A stretch of DNA of 64,000 nucleotides from Cyanobacterium aponinum PCC 10605 (GTDB lineage: Bacteria > Cyanobacteriota > Cyanobacteriia > Cyanobacteriales > Cyanobacteriaceae): NCBI RefSeq assembly GCF_000317675.1, contig NC_019776.1:1550001-1614000 (forward strand), given 5' to 3'. Every line of letters begins with the position of its first letter. Positions within the stretch are counted from its first letter, which is position 1. The notes beneath the pieces were generated by a model. It was not told where the DNA came from. It was given only the letters and a program-made list of their open reading frames with translations, and ran no database searches. Positions 1 through 8,865 of the stretch are shown here, piece by piece. Made by a program: the position numbers and the translations under genes.

Positions 1-1
1 A

Positions 2-58
2 GATCAAATTGATGCCATCAGTGAAATATTTGCCCAAGCGGTAGAGGCTGTAAACTGA
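2..58 (+). CDS. C-terminal end of probable diaminobutyrate-2-oxoglutarate aminotransferase
   Basis: The first 58 bases carry an open frame ending DQIDAISEIFAQAVEAVN and a TGA stop; the rest lies upstream of the window. The tail looks like the end of a class III aminotransferase. The next genes form a rhizobactin-type siderophore operon whose usual first gene makes 2,4-diaminobutyrate, so RhbA/Dat is the expected identity. Only 18 residues are visible, so the name rests mainly on context. Confidence 0.45.
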   Translation, partial: DQIDAISEIFAQAVEAVN

Positions 59-251
59 TTTTTACATCAAATTTTCAGCAGTGTAATTGACCAATAGTTA
101 ATAGATTTCAAAGGAGCTAGGAGCAAAAGTAAACCTATCTAGGACAAGGGGCAAACCCCCCTTTATCCCCCCTCTCGAGGGGGGAGGGCAAAAGTGTTTA
201 ATTAACCTCCCCCTCTCTCCTCATCCCATTATTCATTTATCCATTTTTTCT
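59..251. repeat. Intergenic repeat-rich spacer before siderophore operon
   Basis: This 193-bp gap contains a near-palindrome at 167-187 (six C, TCTCGA, six G) flanked by GGCAAA and AGGGCAAA words. The same unit recurs at 15610-15650 and, as variants, at 40485-40525 and 62090-62122. I see no clear Fur-box palindrome here, although the operon downstream would be expected to be iron regulated. Confidence 0.6.
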
Positions 252-1775
252 ATGTCATCATCGAGTCAGGCACGTCCTTTTGACCGATATTTTCTGACGG
301 CTCAAACAGAAAGTATTGAAAGTTATCAAGAGGCGATCGCCCTTACCCAAGAACTAATAGTTAATAATATTTTGCAAGAAGATAAACCTTATTTTGGGTT
401 AAATCCTTCCTTATTGCAAGAGAGTTTTCGGGATTTTTGTCCAAAAAACTTTACTCAGCAAGATTATCCACAAATTGAGCCTGAATTAGCCGAAATCATC
501 CGCCATGGCGCCATGGTGACTCACCCCGCCTGTGTTGCCCATCTCCACTGTCCTCCCCTGATTCCTGCGATCGCTGCTGAACTGATCATCGGCAGTTTAA
601 ATCAATCGATGGATTCTTGGGATCAAAGCCCCAGTGCAACTATTTTGGAGCAACAATTAACCCGATGGCTCTGTGATTTGTTTGGTTACAGCAACTCTGC
701 TGACGGCACTTTTACCAGTGGTGGTACTCAATCCAATTTGATGGGATTACTATTGGCGAGGGATAACTATGCCAAAACCCATTTAAAATGGCACATTCAA
801 CGGCAGGGATTACCCCCAGAAGCCCAACAATTTCGGATTTTTTGTTCCGATGTGGCTCACTTTACCATTCGTCAGGGAGCGGCGATTCTGGGGTTGGGGG
901 AAAATGGGGTTATTCCCATTGAAACCGATGAAAATTTCCAGCTTAAACCAGAGATTTTATCGGCAAAACTAAGAACTTTACAACAGGATAATTTACGACC
1001 CATTGCCATCGTTGCCACAGCGGGAACTACGGATTTTGGTAGTATCGATCCCTTACCTGAATTGGCAAAAATTGCCCGAGATCATGGTTTGTGGTTTCAT
1101 GTTGATGCCGCCTATGGTGGTGCCTTAAAACTCAGTCAAAATCATGGTCATAAACTCAAAGGCATTGAACTTGCCGACTCCATCACCGTTGACTTTCATA
1201 AACTCTTTTATCAACCCATTAGTTGCGGTGCGTTTTTGCTCAAAAATCAGGCTAATTTTGGCTTAATCAAGCTCCATGCTGACTATCTCAACCCAGAAAG
1301 CAATGAAGCTCAGGGTATCCCCGATTTAGTAACTAAATCTATTCAAACTACCCGACGGTTTGATGCCTTAAAGTTATGGCTATCTTTGAAAACCTTGGGG
1401 GTGGAAACCTTTGGGGAAATGATTGATAGCACCATTGAGTTAGCAGGGGCGATCGCACTTATTATTGCCGAAGATGCAGAATTGGAGTTGGCGAATATAC
1501 CCACCATCAACGCCGTTGTCTTTCGCTACCAACCCAGTCAAGGAACAGCAACCGAAATTGATCGCATCAATGAACAAATCCCCAAAAAATTGATGCTCGA
1601 AGGCAAAGGGATTATTGCTCAAACCCAAGTCAAGGGCAGAAACTATCTCAAATTTACCCTCCTAAATCCTCTGACAACCTTGAAGGATCTCCAAAAACTA
1701 CTGATCGAAATCAAATCCCTAGGTCAAACATTACATACAACAGATATAAATCATGAACTCAAAAAAAATTGCTGA
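252..1775 (+). CDS. L-2,4-diaminobutyrate decarboxylase (siderophore)
   Basis: A 507-residue PLP-dependent group II decarboxylase, the expected length. It should convert 2,4-diaminobutyrate to 1,3-diaminopropane, the amine backbone of schizokinen/rhizobactin siderophores (RhbB role). Visible motifs are the TSGGTQSNLMG cofactor-binding stretch, HVDAAYGGAL with H283 and D285, and DFHKLF, whose K317 should form the Schiff base with PLP. The next gene starts 23 bp before this stop, so the two are translationally coupled. The specificity call comes from the operon; a related amino-acid decarboxylase would look similar. Confidence 0.88.
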   Translation: MSSSSQARPFDRYFLTAQTESIESYQEAIALTQELIVNNILQEDKPYFGLNPSLLQESFRDFCPKNFTQQDYPQIEPELAEIIRHGAMVTHPACVAHLHCPPLIPAIAAELIIGSLNQSMDSWDQSPSATILEQQLTRWLCDLFGYSNSADGTFTSGGTQSNLMGLLLARDNYAKTHLKWHIQRQGLPPEAQQFRIFCSDVAHFTIRQGAAILGLGENGVIPIETDENFQLKPEILSAKLRTLQQDNLRPIAIVATAGTTDFGSIDPLPELAKIARDHGLWFHVDAAYGGALKLSQNHGHKLKGIELADSITVDFHKLFYQPISCGAFLLKNQANFGLIKLHADYLNPESNEAQGIPDLVTKSIQTTRRFDALKLWLSLKTLGVETFGEMIDSTIELAGAIALIIAEDAELELANIPTINAVVFRYQPSQGTATEIDRINEQIPKKLMLEGKGIIAQTQVKGRNYLKFTLLNPLTTLKDLQKLLIEIKSLGQTLHTTDINHELKKNC

Positions 1776-3603
1776 ACAAGCTACCATTCAAAGTTTTCTT
1801 AATTGTTATCTGCGAGAAACCAGAGACTATGAAAAATTACCACCCGATATGCCATTGGCAATGCAAATCAGTGAACTAACCGAAGCGAAAGTCGTCCTTC
1901 GTTGTCCATTACCTCGTCAAAATTTAGATATTTTTGCAGGAGTTCGTTATTGGTCATTGTGCGATCGCCACTTATTCACCTTTCCCATTTTTTACAAATC
2001 CCAAAACACCAGTGAACTGTTAAAACTAGACTACGTAACCTTAACTGCACTAATTTCCAAAGAATTAAGCCTAAATAGTAATAGCTCAGAAAACTGTGAC
2101 GAATTAATTTTACGGGTAATCCAAAGTTGCCAAAACATCGAGCAGTTTTTAAACCATCGTCAGCCAGACATTGATAGTTTATATGACTTCCATCAAAACT
2201 TTATTGACAGCGAACAATCTTTGATTTTTGGACATCATTTTCACCCCACCCCCAAAAGTCGCCAAGGATTTTTAGAGGAAGAATTACCCATCTATTCCCC
2301 AGAAACCCAAGGAGCATTTTCTTTACACTACTTCCGCGCCCATTCATCCATCATCCTCGAAGGTTCAACCCTCGAAAAAACAGCCACAGAATTGATCAAA
2401 GAGGAACTACGGGCAGATCAAACCATCAGTGAATCTTTTAAAAATAAATATTGTAACCCAGATGAATATGCCCTGATTCCCGTCCATCCATGGCAGGCAA
2501 AATGGTTAAAACATTCCCCCAAAGTGCAGGAATTGTTAAACGAGGGCTTATTAGAAGACATAGGACAACAGGGCAAACCCTATCAACCCACTTCCTCCAT
2601 TCGCACTGTTTATAATTCTCAATCACAATTCATGTTTAAACTTTCCTTAAATGTGAAAATTACCAACTCCATTCGAGGGAATCTGTATAAGGAATTAGAG
2701 CGGGGTTTAGAAGTTAATCGCATCCTTTCTAGTCCTATCGGAGAGGATTTGTATGCACATTTTCCTAACTTTGATATTGTTCGAGATCCCGCTTATATTA
2801 CCATCCCCCTTGATGGCTTAGAATCTGGATTCGCCACGATTTTGAGAACTAATCCTTTTCACACGGAAAATTATCAAAGCCATAGCAATGCTCAACCTAC
2901 CAACGTCACCACCGATGCAACCTGTTTAATTGCCCTCTGTCAAGATTCTGTTACAAGTCAAAGTTCCCGTTTAGGAACTATTATTCGTACCCTTGCCGAA
3001 AAAGAAAATGTTTCCATGGAGGTAATTAGCTTAAAGTGGTTTCAAGAGTATTTGCAGATTTCCTTAAAACCTATTCTTTGGCTTTATTTTACCTATGGCA
3101 TTGCCCTCGAAGCTCACCAACAAAATAGTCTTTTAGAGTTGAAAGAAGGTTATCCCCATCGATTTTTTTATCGAGACAATCAAGGTTATTATTACCGTCG
3201 CTCTTTTCAATATTTGCTTAATAGTATCTTGCCCAATATCAGTGAGAAAAGCGAAACAATCTGCGATGATGGGGTGATTGATGAACGATTAATGTACTAT
3301 CTCTTCATTAATAATATTTTTGGTTTAATTAATGCTTTTGGTGTGGCGGGATTGATTGATGAGTCGTTACTTTTTGCGGAACTAAGAAAACATTTAACAG
3401 AATTTGAAAATGTGAATTTGTCTGGTTCATTATTACTGGAGAATTTAAAACAAACTACACTGCGCAGTAAAGCTAATTTGTTAACTCGTTTCCATGATAT
3501 GGACGAATTGGTTGGCTCTGTGGCCACTCAATCTGTTTATGTTGATATTCACAATCCCTTAGTAGAAAAGAAAAATCCCGTTTTAGGAGGTGCTTATGTC
3601 TAA
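1753..3603 (+). CDS. NIS siderophore synthetase, IucA/IucC family (RhbC-like)
   Basis: A 616-residue IucA/IucC-type synthetase. These NRPS-independent enzymes use ATP to join a citrate carboxyl to an amine or hydroxylamine. The family signatures GHHFHPTPKSRQG, HPWQAKW and TSSIRTVY form the ATP and citrate pocket; the C-terminal half carries the FhuF-like region (EAHQQN). It overlaps the decarboxylase by 23 bp and the acetyltransferase by 8 bp. The second synthetase of the same operon lies at 6944-8767, as in rhizobactin 1021, where two synthetases acylate citrate in turn. Confidence 0.9.
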   Translation: MNSKKIAEQATIQSFLNCYLRETRDYEKLPPDMPLAMQISELTEAKVVLRCPLPRQNLDIFAGVRYWSLCDRHLFTFPIFYKSQNTSELLKLDYVTLTALISKELSLNSNSSENCDELILRVIQSCQNIEQFLNHRQPDIDSLYDFHQNFIDSEQSLIFGHHFHPTPKSRQGFLEEELPIYSPETQGAFSLHYFRAHSSIILEGSTLEKTATELIKEELRADQTISESFKNKYCNPDEYALIPVHPWQAKWLKHSPKVQELLNEGLLEDIGQQGKPYQPTSSIRTVYNSQSQFMFKLSLNVKITNSIRGNLYKELERGLEVNRILSSPIGEDLYAHFPNFDIVRDPAYITIPLDGLESGFATILRTNPFHTENYQSHSNAQPTNVTTDATCLIALCQDSVTSQSSRLGTIIRTLAEKENVSMEVISLKWFQEYLQISLKPILWLYFTYGIALEAHQQNSLLELKEGYPHRFFYRDNQGYYYRRSFQYLLNSILPNISEKSETICDDGVIDERLMYYLFINNIFGLINAFGVAGLIDESLLFAELRKHLTEFENVNLSGSLLLENLKQTTLRSKANLLTRFHDMDELVGSVATQSVYVDIHNPLVEKKNPVLGGAYV

Positions 3604-4207
3604 ATCAATTTTAACGAGGAAGGAAAATTTTACTATTTACGATCGCACCATTGATAAAGAGATTTCTTTTCGCCCTGTGACTCTCACGGAGGATTTACAA
3701 CGGATTCATCAATGGATGAATTGCCCCCATGTGATTCCTTTTTGGAAATTGAACTTTTCCTTGGAAAAAATGCACGCTCATCTCACTAAGGCGATCGCAG
3801 ATCCTCACCAAACATTGTACATCGGTTCATTAAATGGCGTTCCCATGAGTTATTGGGAATCCTACTGGGCGATGGATGATATTATTGCTAATTACTATCC
3901 GGCAGAAAAATTTGATCAGGGCATTCATTTATTGATTGGGGATACCCAATTTTTGGGGCAAGGTTTGGCGTTACCTTTATTACGTGCCATGACTATGTTT
4001 CAATTTCAGACCCCAGAAACTCAAAAAATTATCACTGAACCCGATGCCAGAAATCAGAAAATGATCCATATCTTCAAAAAATGTGGCTTTGAGTTCCAAA
4101 AAGAAATTGATTTACCCGACAAAACCGGTGCATTGATGAAGTGCGATCGCACCAAATTTGAAAAACTCTGGGATCAAAATATTTTCTCACCAGCAAATTT
4201 TGATTAG
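3596..4207 (+). CDS. GNAT N-acyltransferase, siderophore (RhbD/IucB-like)
   Basis: A 203-residue acyltransferase of the IucB/RhbD family, expected to acylate the N-hydroxylated 1,3-diaminopropane before condensation with citrate. RPVTLTEDLQRIHQWM and the GQGLALPLLRAM acyl-CoA loop are visible. ATG 3596 is preferred because GGAGG at 3586-3590 sits 5 nt upstream; an earlier GTG at 3590 is possible. Its last 70 bp are duplicated in tandem beyond the stop (4242-4314). Whether the acyl group is acetyl (schizokinen) or longer (synechobactin-like) cannot be read from the sequence. Confidence 0.87.
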   Translation: MSKSILTRKENFTIYDRTIDKEISFRPVTLTEDLQRIHQWMNCPHVIPFWKLNFSLEKMHAHLTKAIADPHQTLYIGSLNGVPMSYWESYWAMDDIIANYYPAEKFDQGIHLLIGDTQFLGQGLALPLLRAMTMFQFQTPETQKIITEPDARNQKMIHIFKKCGFEFQKEIDLPDKTGALMKCDRTKFEKLWDQNIFSPANFD

Positions 4208-4314
4208 CTCGTGGTAAGGACTTTAGCCCTTGTGTTAGGAAATCGCACCAAGTTTGAAAAACTCTGGAATCAAGATATTTTCACATTAGCAAATTTTGAT
4301 TAGCTCGTAGTAAG
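4146..4314 (+). repeat. Tandem duplication of the acyltransferase 3' end, 96-bp period
   Basis: The segment 4146-4218 covers the last codons, the stop and the start of the 3' flank. It recurs at 4242-4314 with about seven substitutions. The offset is 96 bp, an exact multiple of three, but the second unit lies after the stop. Both units end in a GTRGTAAG(G/A) word joined to a GGGCTNNAGCCC-like palindrome remnant (ACTTTAGCCC at 4220; AGAGCTAAAG at 4314), which may have served as the recombination point. Confidence 0.85.
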
Positions 4315-4389
4315 AGCTAAAGGTATTATTTTAGAGCCTCTCAATAAGCAAGTTTTGTACACACTAAAAATTTAGACAAACAATCAACA

Positions 4390-5691
4390 ATGACCGAAAA
4401 AATTTACGATCTTTTAGGGGTTGGTATTGGCCCATTTAATTTGAGTTTAGCCGCCCTCATAGAACCCATTTCCCACCTAGAAACCATTTTTCTGGAACAA
4501 AAAACAGAATTTCAATGGCATGAAGGACTGCTGATGGAAGGAACAACCATTCAAGTACCATTTCTTGCGGATTTGGTGACTATGGCAGATCCTTGTAGTC
4601 GTTTCACCTTTTTGAATTATTTACGAGAACATTCTCGCCTTTATAATTTTTATTTTCTGGAAGAATTTAAAATTTATCGCCGTGAATACAATCATTATTG
4701 TCAATGGGTTTCACAACAGCTTAAAAGTTGTCGCTTTTCAGAAAAAGTGGAGTCCATTACATGGCATGAAGAGGGATATTTTATAGTTCAATCAAAAAAT
4801 GTCTTAACCTCCGAAACTAGCAGTTACAAAGCTAAAAACTTAGTCTTAGGGGTTGGCACAACTCCTGCGATGCCCCCTTGTTTTAAAAACTTTCAATCTC
4901 AGGAAAATATTTTCCATTCCGCAGAATTTTTACATAAACAAAATCAATATCAAACCGCAAAATCTGTCACCGTCATTGGCTCTGGGCAGAGTGCCGCCGA
5001 AGTGTTTTATCAGCTTTTGCAAGATCAAGAAAAGTATCACTATCATTTAGAATGGCATACCCGTTCATCGGGCTTCTTTCCCATGGAATATTCTAAGTTA
5101 GGGCTAGAACATTTTTCCCCTGACTACATCAAATATTTTTATCATTTACCACAAGAAAAACGAGATCAGATCAGAAGTAGGCAAAATCTTCTTTACAAAG
5201 GAATTAGCTTTAGTTTAATCGCTGATATTTACAATCTATTGTATGAGCGTTCTATTGGTCAAAAAGCCCTCAATGTGCGTCTTCGTCCTTTGTTGGAGGT
5301 CAAAGAAGTTGAACAAACCGAGATGGGTTATCGATTAAGTTATCGTCACTGTCAAGAGGATGCTTATGTGAGCCATGATACTGATTGTATTATTTTAGCA
5401 ACAGGTTATCAGCATTCCATTCCCCCATTTATGGACGGATTAAATTCATTAATTCAGTGGGATTCTCAACATCGCTATGATGTTAATTTTGATTATCGTT
5501 TGCAGTTAACCCAAGATATTCCTAACTCTATTTTTGTTCAAAATGGCGAACTACATACCCATGGCATTGGCACCCCAGATTTAGGCTTAGGCGCTCACCG
5601 AAGTTCTGTGATTATTAATACCCTGTTGGGAGAAGAAATTTATCCTGTTTCCTCTCAAAATGTTTTCCAAGAGTTTGGGGTTGCTGGATGA
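4390..5691 (+). CDS. L-lysine/ornithine N-monooxygenase family (RhbE/IucD-like)
   Basis: A 433-residue flavin-dependent N-hydroxylating monooxygenase, expected to make N-hydroxy-1,3-diaminopropane derivatives that become the hydroxamate iron ligands. The FAD motif GVGIGPFNLSLA is near the N terminus, the NADPH motif VIGSGQSAAE is mid-protein, and LATGYQHSIP is near the C terminus, in the order usual for the family. A 182-bp gap containing the duplicated acyltransferase tail separates it from the gene before. It overlaps the exporter gene by 4 bp (ATGA). Confidence 0.92.
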   Translation: MTEKIYDLLGVGIGPFNLSLAALIEPISHLETIFLEQKTEFQWHEGLLMEGTTIQVPFLADLVTMADPCSRFTFLNYLREHSRLYNFYFLEEFKIYRREYNHYCQWVSQQLKSCRFSEKVESITWHEEGYFIVQSKNVLTSETSSYKAKNLVLGVGTTPAMPPCFKNFQSQENIFHSAEFLHKQNQYQTAKSVTVIGSGQSAAEVFYQLLQDQEKYHYHLEWHTRSSGFFPMEYSKLGLEHFSPDYIKYFYHLPQEKRDQIRSRQNLLYKGISFSLIADIYNLLYERSIGQKALNVRLRPLLEVKEVEQTEMGYRLSYRHCQEDAYVSHDTDCIILATGYQHSIPPFMDGLNSLIQWDSQHRYDVNFDYRLQLTQDIPNSIFVQNGELHTHGIGTPDLGLGAHRSSVIINTLLGEEIYPVSSQNVFQEFGVAG

Positions 5692-6875
5692 AGACTATTT
5701 CACAAAAAATGATTATCGGTTTGTTTTTCTGTGTATTTTTGTCTTTGTTTTCGGAGGTGTTGCTGTCTCCTTTTTACCCTTTATTTTTTAGTAAGGTTTT
5801 CGGGGTTCAGGATTTAAGTTATGCGGGATACTATATCTTTATTTGTCGATTAACAGTGGTGCTTTTTACTCCCATTTGGGGGTTTTTAGCGAAGCGGTTT
5901 GAGGCGAGAAAACTTTTATCTGTTGGACAATTAGGTGCGGCGGTAATGACGGCAATGATGGCATTAACACAAAATGTTTATCAATTTACGTTTATTACGG
6001 TTCTATTACTTATTTTTAAGAGTAGTTACTTTTTGCTTTATCCGTTGATTATTGAATTGGGAGGGGAGCATAGGAGAAGTACTTTAACGGGAGTTTATCA
6101 GGCGGTTTTTCATGGGGCGATTGTGTCATCGACGGTGGTTGGGGCTTGGGTTCTCAATTTACAGCATCCTTTGCACTTGTTTTATGGGGTGGCTTTGGGT
6201 GATGTTTTACAATTCGCTTTATGTTTTATGCTACTTAAGAATATTCCCAAGTTAAATCAGCAAAAAAATATTGCTAAAAATGTTGATTCAGGGAAAAACC
6301 CGTGGGGATTTATTATCGCTATTGGTTTGGTGGTTCTCACTTTTCAACTAGCGAATAATTTAGTAAGACCTTATTTTACTGCCTATGTGACAGAGCCTAC
6401 GCCCTTTGGTGTTGATTTAATCACCAGTAGTTTCCTATTTCTTATTCCTAGTGTAATGGCGATCGCATCTATGCCATTTATCCGCCGTTTTGCCACATCT
6501 AGCCGTTTGTCTATGCTTTATACCACGGGAATAATGCTATTAATTGGAAGTTTATACCTCCAAGGTTTTAGCCAATCATTACCTATATTCGTTATGGCAA
6601 GGGTGATTTATGGTTTCTTTCTAGCGATTACCCAAGGGGTTTTAGAACTCAAACTGTTTGAAAATAGTAAATCCAATCATCTACATTTTAATTATGGTTT
6701 GATTACTTCCTTTGCTAACATTGGACACCTAGGTGCGCCTTTACTCGCTTCTAGCTTGGTGAATAGCTATGGTTTGGCATTCCCCCTCATTGCCGCCGCC
6801 ACTTTATGTATTTTGAATTTAGCTCTGGCGAAATTGACGATTTTTAGACTCAAACTTTCTGAAGGGTTTTCATAG
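5688..6875 (+). CDS. MFS transporter, probable siderophore exporter
   Basis: A 395-residue major facilitator protein with about 12 hydrophobic segments. The loop between TM2 and TM3 carries GFLAKRFEARKLL, the family's usual basic signature. It starts inside the stop codon of the monooxygenase gene and is followed 68 bp later by the second synthetase, so it belongs to the siderophore operon. Export of the finished siderophore is the natural role. Import is less likely because uptake normally needs a TonB receptor and ABC system, absent from this window. Confidence 0.8.
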   Translation: MKTISQKMIIGLFFCVFLSLFSEVLLSPFYPLFFSKVFGVQDLSYAGYYIFICRLTVVLFTPIWGFLAKRFEARKLLSVGQLGAAVMTAMMALTQNVYQFTFITVLLLIFKSSYFLLYPLIIELGGEHRRSTLTGVYQAVFHGAIVSSTVVGAWVLNLQHPLHLFYGVALGDVLQFALCFMLLKNIPKLNQQKNIAKNVDSGKNPWGFIIAIGLVVLTFQLANNLVRPYFTAYVTEPTPFGVDLITSSFLFLIPSVMAIASMPFIRRFATSSRLSMLYTTGIMLLIGSLYLQGFSQSLPIFVMARVIYGFFLAITQGVLELKLFENSKSNHLHFNYGLITSFANIGHLGAPLLASSLVNSYGLAFPLIAAATLCILNLALAKLTIFRLKLSEGFS

Positions 6876-6930
6876 GATTATTTCCCTTCACATCCATATC
6901 TTTTTTTGAATTTAATTACTTGCAAATATT

Positions 6931-6935
6931 AGGAG
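6931..6935 (+). promoter_or_regulatory. Ribosome binding site deciding the second synthetase start
   Basis: AGGAG lies 8 nt before ATG 6944 and supports this start over the in-frame TTG at 6920. Confidence 0.7.
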
Positions 6936-6943
6936 AAAAAACC

Positions 6944-8767
6944 ATGCAATTTAATACTCTCAACTCTGCTTTTAACCCTGTTATTTGGCAAAATGTCAGT
7001 CAAAAATTATTAGCGAAAATGCTATCGGAATTTCTCTATGAGGAGATTATTTCCCCTGAAATCGTTGAGCAACGAGATTCTTTGATTTCCTATCAACTAA
7101 ACTTACCAGAAGGTATTGGTTACAAATTTCAAGCAAAAAAACGTCTTTTTGATAGTTACCGTGTTTTGCCAGAATCTATTTATCGTCGAGAAAACGGTGA
7201 GTGGAAAACCGCTACAAGTCCGTTTCAGTTTGCCATTGACATTCATGAAACCGTGGGCATGACGGCAGAAACCACCGCCCATCTAATTAAAGAATTGAGT
7301 AATACTCTGGTGGCAGATGCTCACATTCAACGGAATAAAATGGCAGAAAAAGTGGATTTATTAGCTTTGGACTATGCTCACCTTGAAGGGGAAATGGAAG
7401 GACATCCTTGGATTACTTTTAATAAAGGGCGTATCGGATTCGGCTATGATGATTATCTTCTCCATGCCCCAGAGAGTAAAGAGCCAATTTGTATGACATG
7501 GATTGCGATCGCACGCAAAGACAGTGCTTTTAATGCCATTCCATCATTAGATTATCAACGGCTAATCACAGAAGAATTAGAACCCGAAACAACCCAAACA
7601 TTTAAGCAAATTTTGCTCAATGAACAACTAAACCCAGAAGATTATTATTTTCTTCCTGTCCATGATTGGCAATGGAAAAATATTGTGATTCCTTTATTTG
7701 CAGAGGCGATCGCCCTTAAATCAATCATATATTTGGGCAAAAGTCAAGATCAATATCTCCCACAACAATCCATTCGTACCTTTGTCAATATTAGCCATCG
7801 CCAAAAACATCACGTAAAACTCCCCCTAAGTATTTTGAACACCTTAGTTTACCGTGGCTTACCCAACGAGCGAACCCAAGTCGCCCCAAAAGTAACTGAG
7901 TGGGTAAAATCTATCTGTGATGGAGATTCATTTTTAAGTCAAGAATGTCGCCTCATTTTACCCGGAGAAATTGCGAGTTTAAACTACAATCACCCCTATT
8001 ATCAAAATCTCTCTGGCGCACCCTATCAATACAAGGAAATGTTAGGTTGCCTATGGCGGGAAAGTGTTTTAAGCTATCTCGAAGACGATGAACAAGCCAT
8101 CACCCTCGCATCTCTCTTACATTGTGACTATCAAAATTCTCCCTATATCCTTCAGTTAGTGGAAAAATCAGGTTTAACCTTAGAGCAATGGTTAGATCGC
8201 CTGTTTAATACTGTTTTACCGCCGCTTTTACATTACCTCTATCGTTATGGAGTGGTGTTTTCACCCCATGGAGAAAATACAATTTTAGTATTGAAAAACC
8301 ATACTCCTCACCGTCTAGCCATGAAAGATTTTGTCGATGATGTGAATGTTAGTGAATATCCCTTGCCCGAACTCGAAAACTTAACCGATGATTTACGCAA
8401 AATTCTATTAACTGAACCCCCAGAAGGATTATGTCAATTTATTTTTGCAGGTTTATTTATTTGTCATCACCGTTATCTTTCTGATTTATTAGAAACCTAT
8501 GCCAACTATTCTGAATGGAAGTTTTGGAGTCAAGTTCGACAGGCAATTTTAAATTATCAAAGCCGTTTTCCCGAATTGAAGTCAAGATTTGAGTTATTTA
8601 ATTTACTCGCACCCCAGTTTACCAAACTCTGTTTAAATCGAAATCGATTGATTACCTATGGTTATGGTGATGATTGCGATCGCCCCCACGCCGCCGCCTA
8701 TGGTAAAGTAAACAATGCCCTTTATCTTGTTGAAGTAAGACTCCCATTAAACAACGAGTTTGAGTAG
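6944..8767 (+). CDS. NIS siderophore synthetase, IucC-like (RhbF-like)
   Basis: A 607-residue IucA/IucC-type synthetase, the second in the operon, expected to add the last amine to citrate. Signatures include GHPWITFNKGRIGF, LPVHDWQW, QQSIRTFVN and FSPHGEN with AMKDFVDD. The start is set at ATG 6944, which has AGGAG at 6931-6935; a TTG at 6920 would extend it by eight residues but overlaps that ribosome site. It is the last gene of the cluster; the structured RNA-like element follows. Confidence 0.9.
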   Translation: MQFNTLNSAFNPVIWQNVSQKLLAKMLSEFLYEEIISPEIVEQRDSLISYQLNLPEGIGYKFQAKKRLFDSYRVLPESIYRRENGEWKTATSPFQFAIDIHETVGMTAETTAHLIKELSNTLVADAHIQRNKMAEKVDLLALDYAHLEGEMEGHPWITFNKGRIGFGYDDYLLHAPESKEPICMTWIAIARKDSAFNAIPSLDYQRLITEELEPETTQTFKQILLNEQLNPEDYYFLPVHDWQWKNIVIPLFAEAIALKSIIYLGKSQDQYLPQQSIRTFVNISHRQKHHVKLPLSILNTLVYRGLPNERTQVAPKVTEWVKSICDGDSFLSQECRLILPGEIASLNYNHPYYQNLSGAPYQYKEMLGCLWRESVLSYLEDDEQAITLASLLHCDYQNSPYILQLVEKSGLTLEQWLDRLFNTVLPPLLHYLYRYGVVFSPHGENTILVLKNHTPHRLAMKDFVDDVNVSEYPLPELENLTDDLRKILLTEPPEGLCQFIFAGLFICHHRYLSDLLETYANYSEWKFWSQVRQAILNYQSRFPELKSRFELFNLLAPQFTKLCLNRNRLITYGYGDDCDRPHAAAYGKVNNALYLVEVRLPLNNEFE

Positions 8768-8814
8768 AGTTACCGTAGGTGACGACAAACAATGTTGTTA
8801 ATGGTGACCTGCAG

Positions 8815-8834
8815 GGGTCAACGGCCGTTGACCC
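8815..8834. other. 20-bp perfect palindrome upstream of structured RNA copy 1
   Basis: GGGTCAACGGCCGTTGACCC is self-complementary and lies 48 bp after the siderophore operon stop. It could act as a terminator stem (no T-run follows), a protein-binding site, or the end of a mobile element linked to the RNA just downstream. The TTGACC inside it lies 20 bp from the TATAAT at 8855-8860, too far for a normal -35 box. Confidence 0.5.
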
Positions 8835-8865
8835 TTACAACGCCAACGTTATGATATAATCAATG

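Noticed and set aside
59-251. Fur box upstream of the siderophore operon
   Set aside because: No convincing GATAAT-type inverted repeat found by eye; control may lie further upstream of the window.
8829-8860. TTGACC/TATAAT as a consensus promoter for RNA copy 1
   Set aside because: The 20-bp spacing is too long; only the -10-like box is consistent with copy 2.
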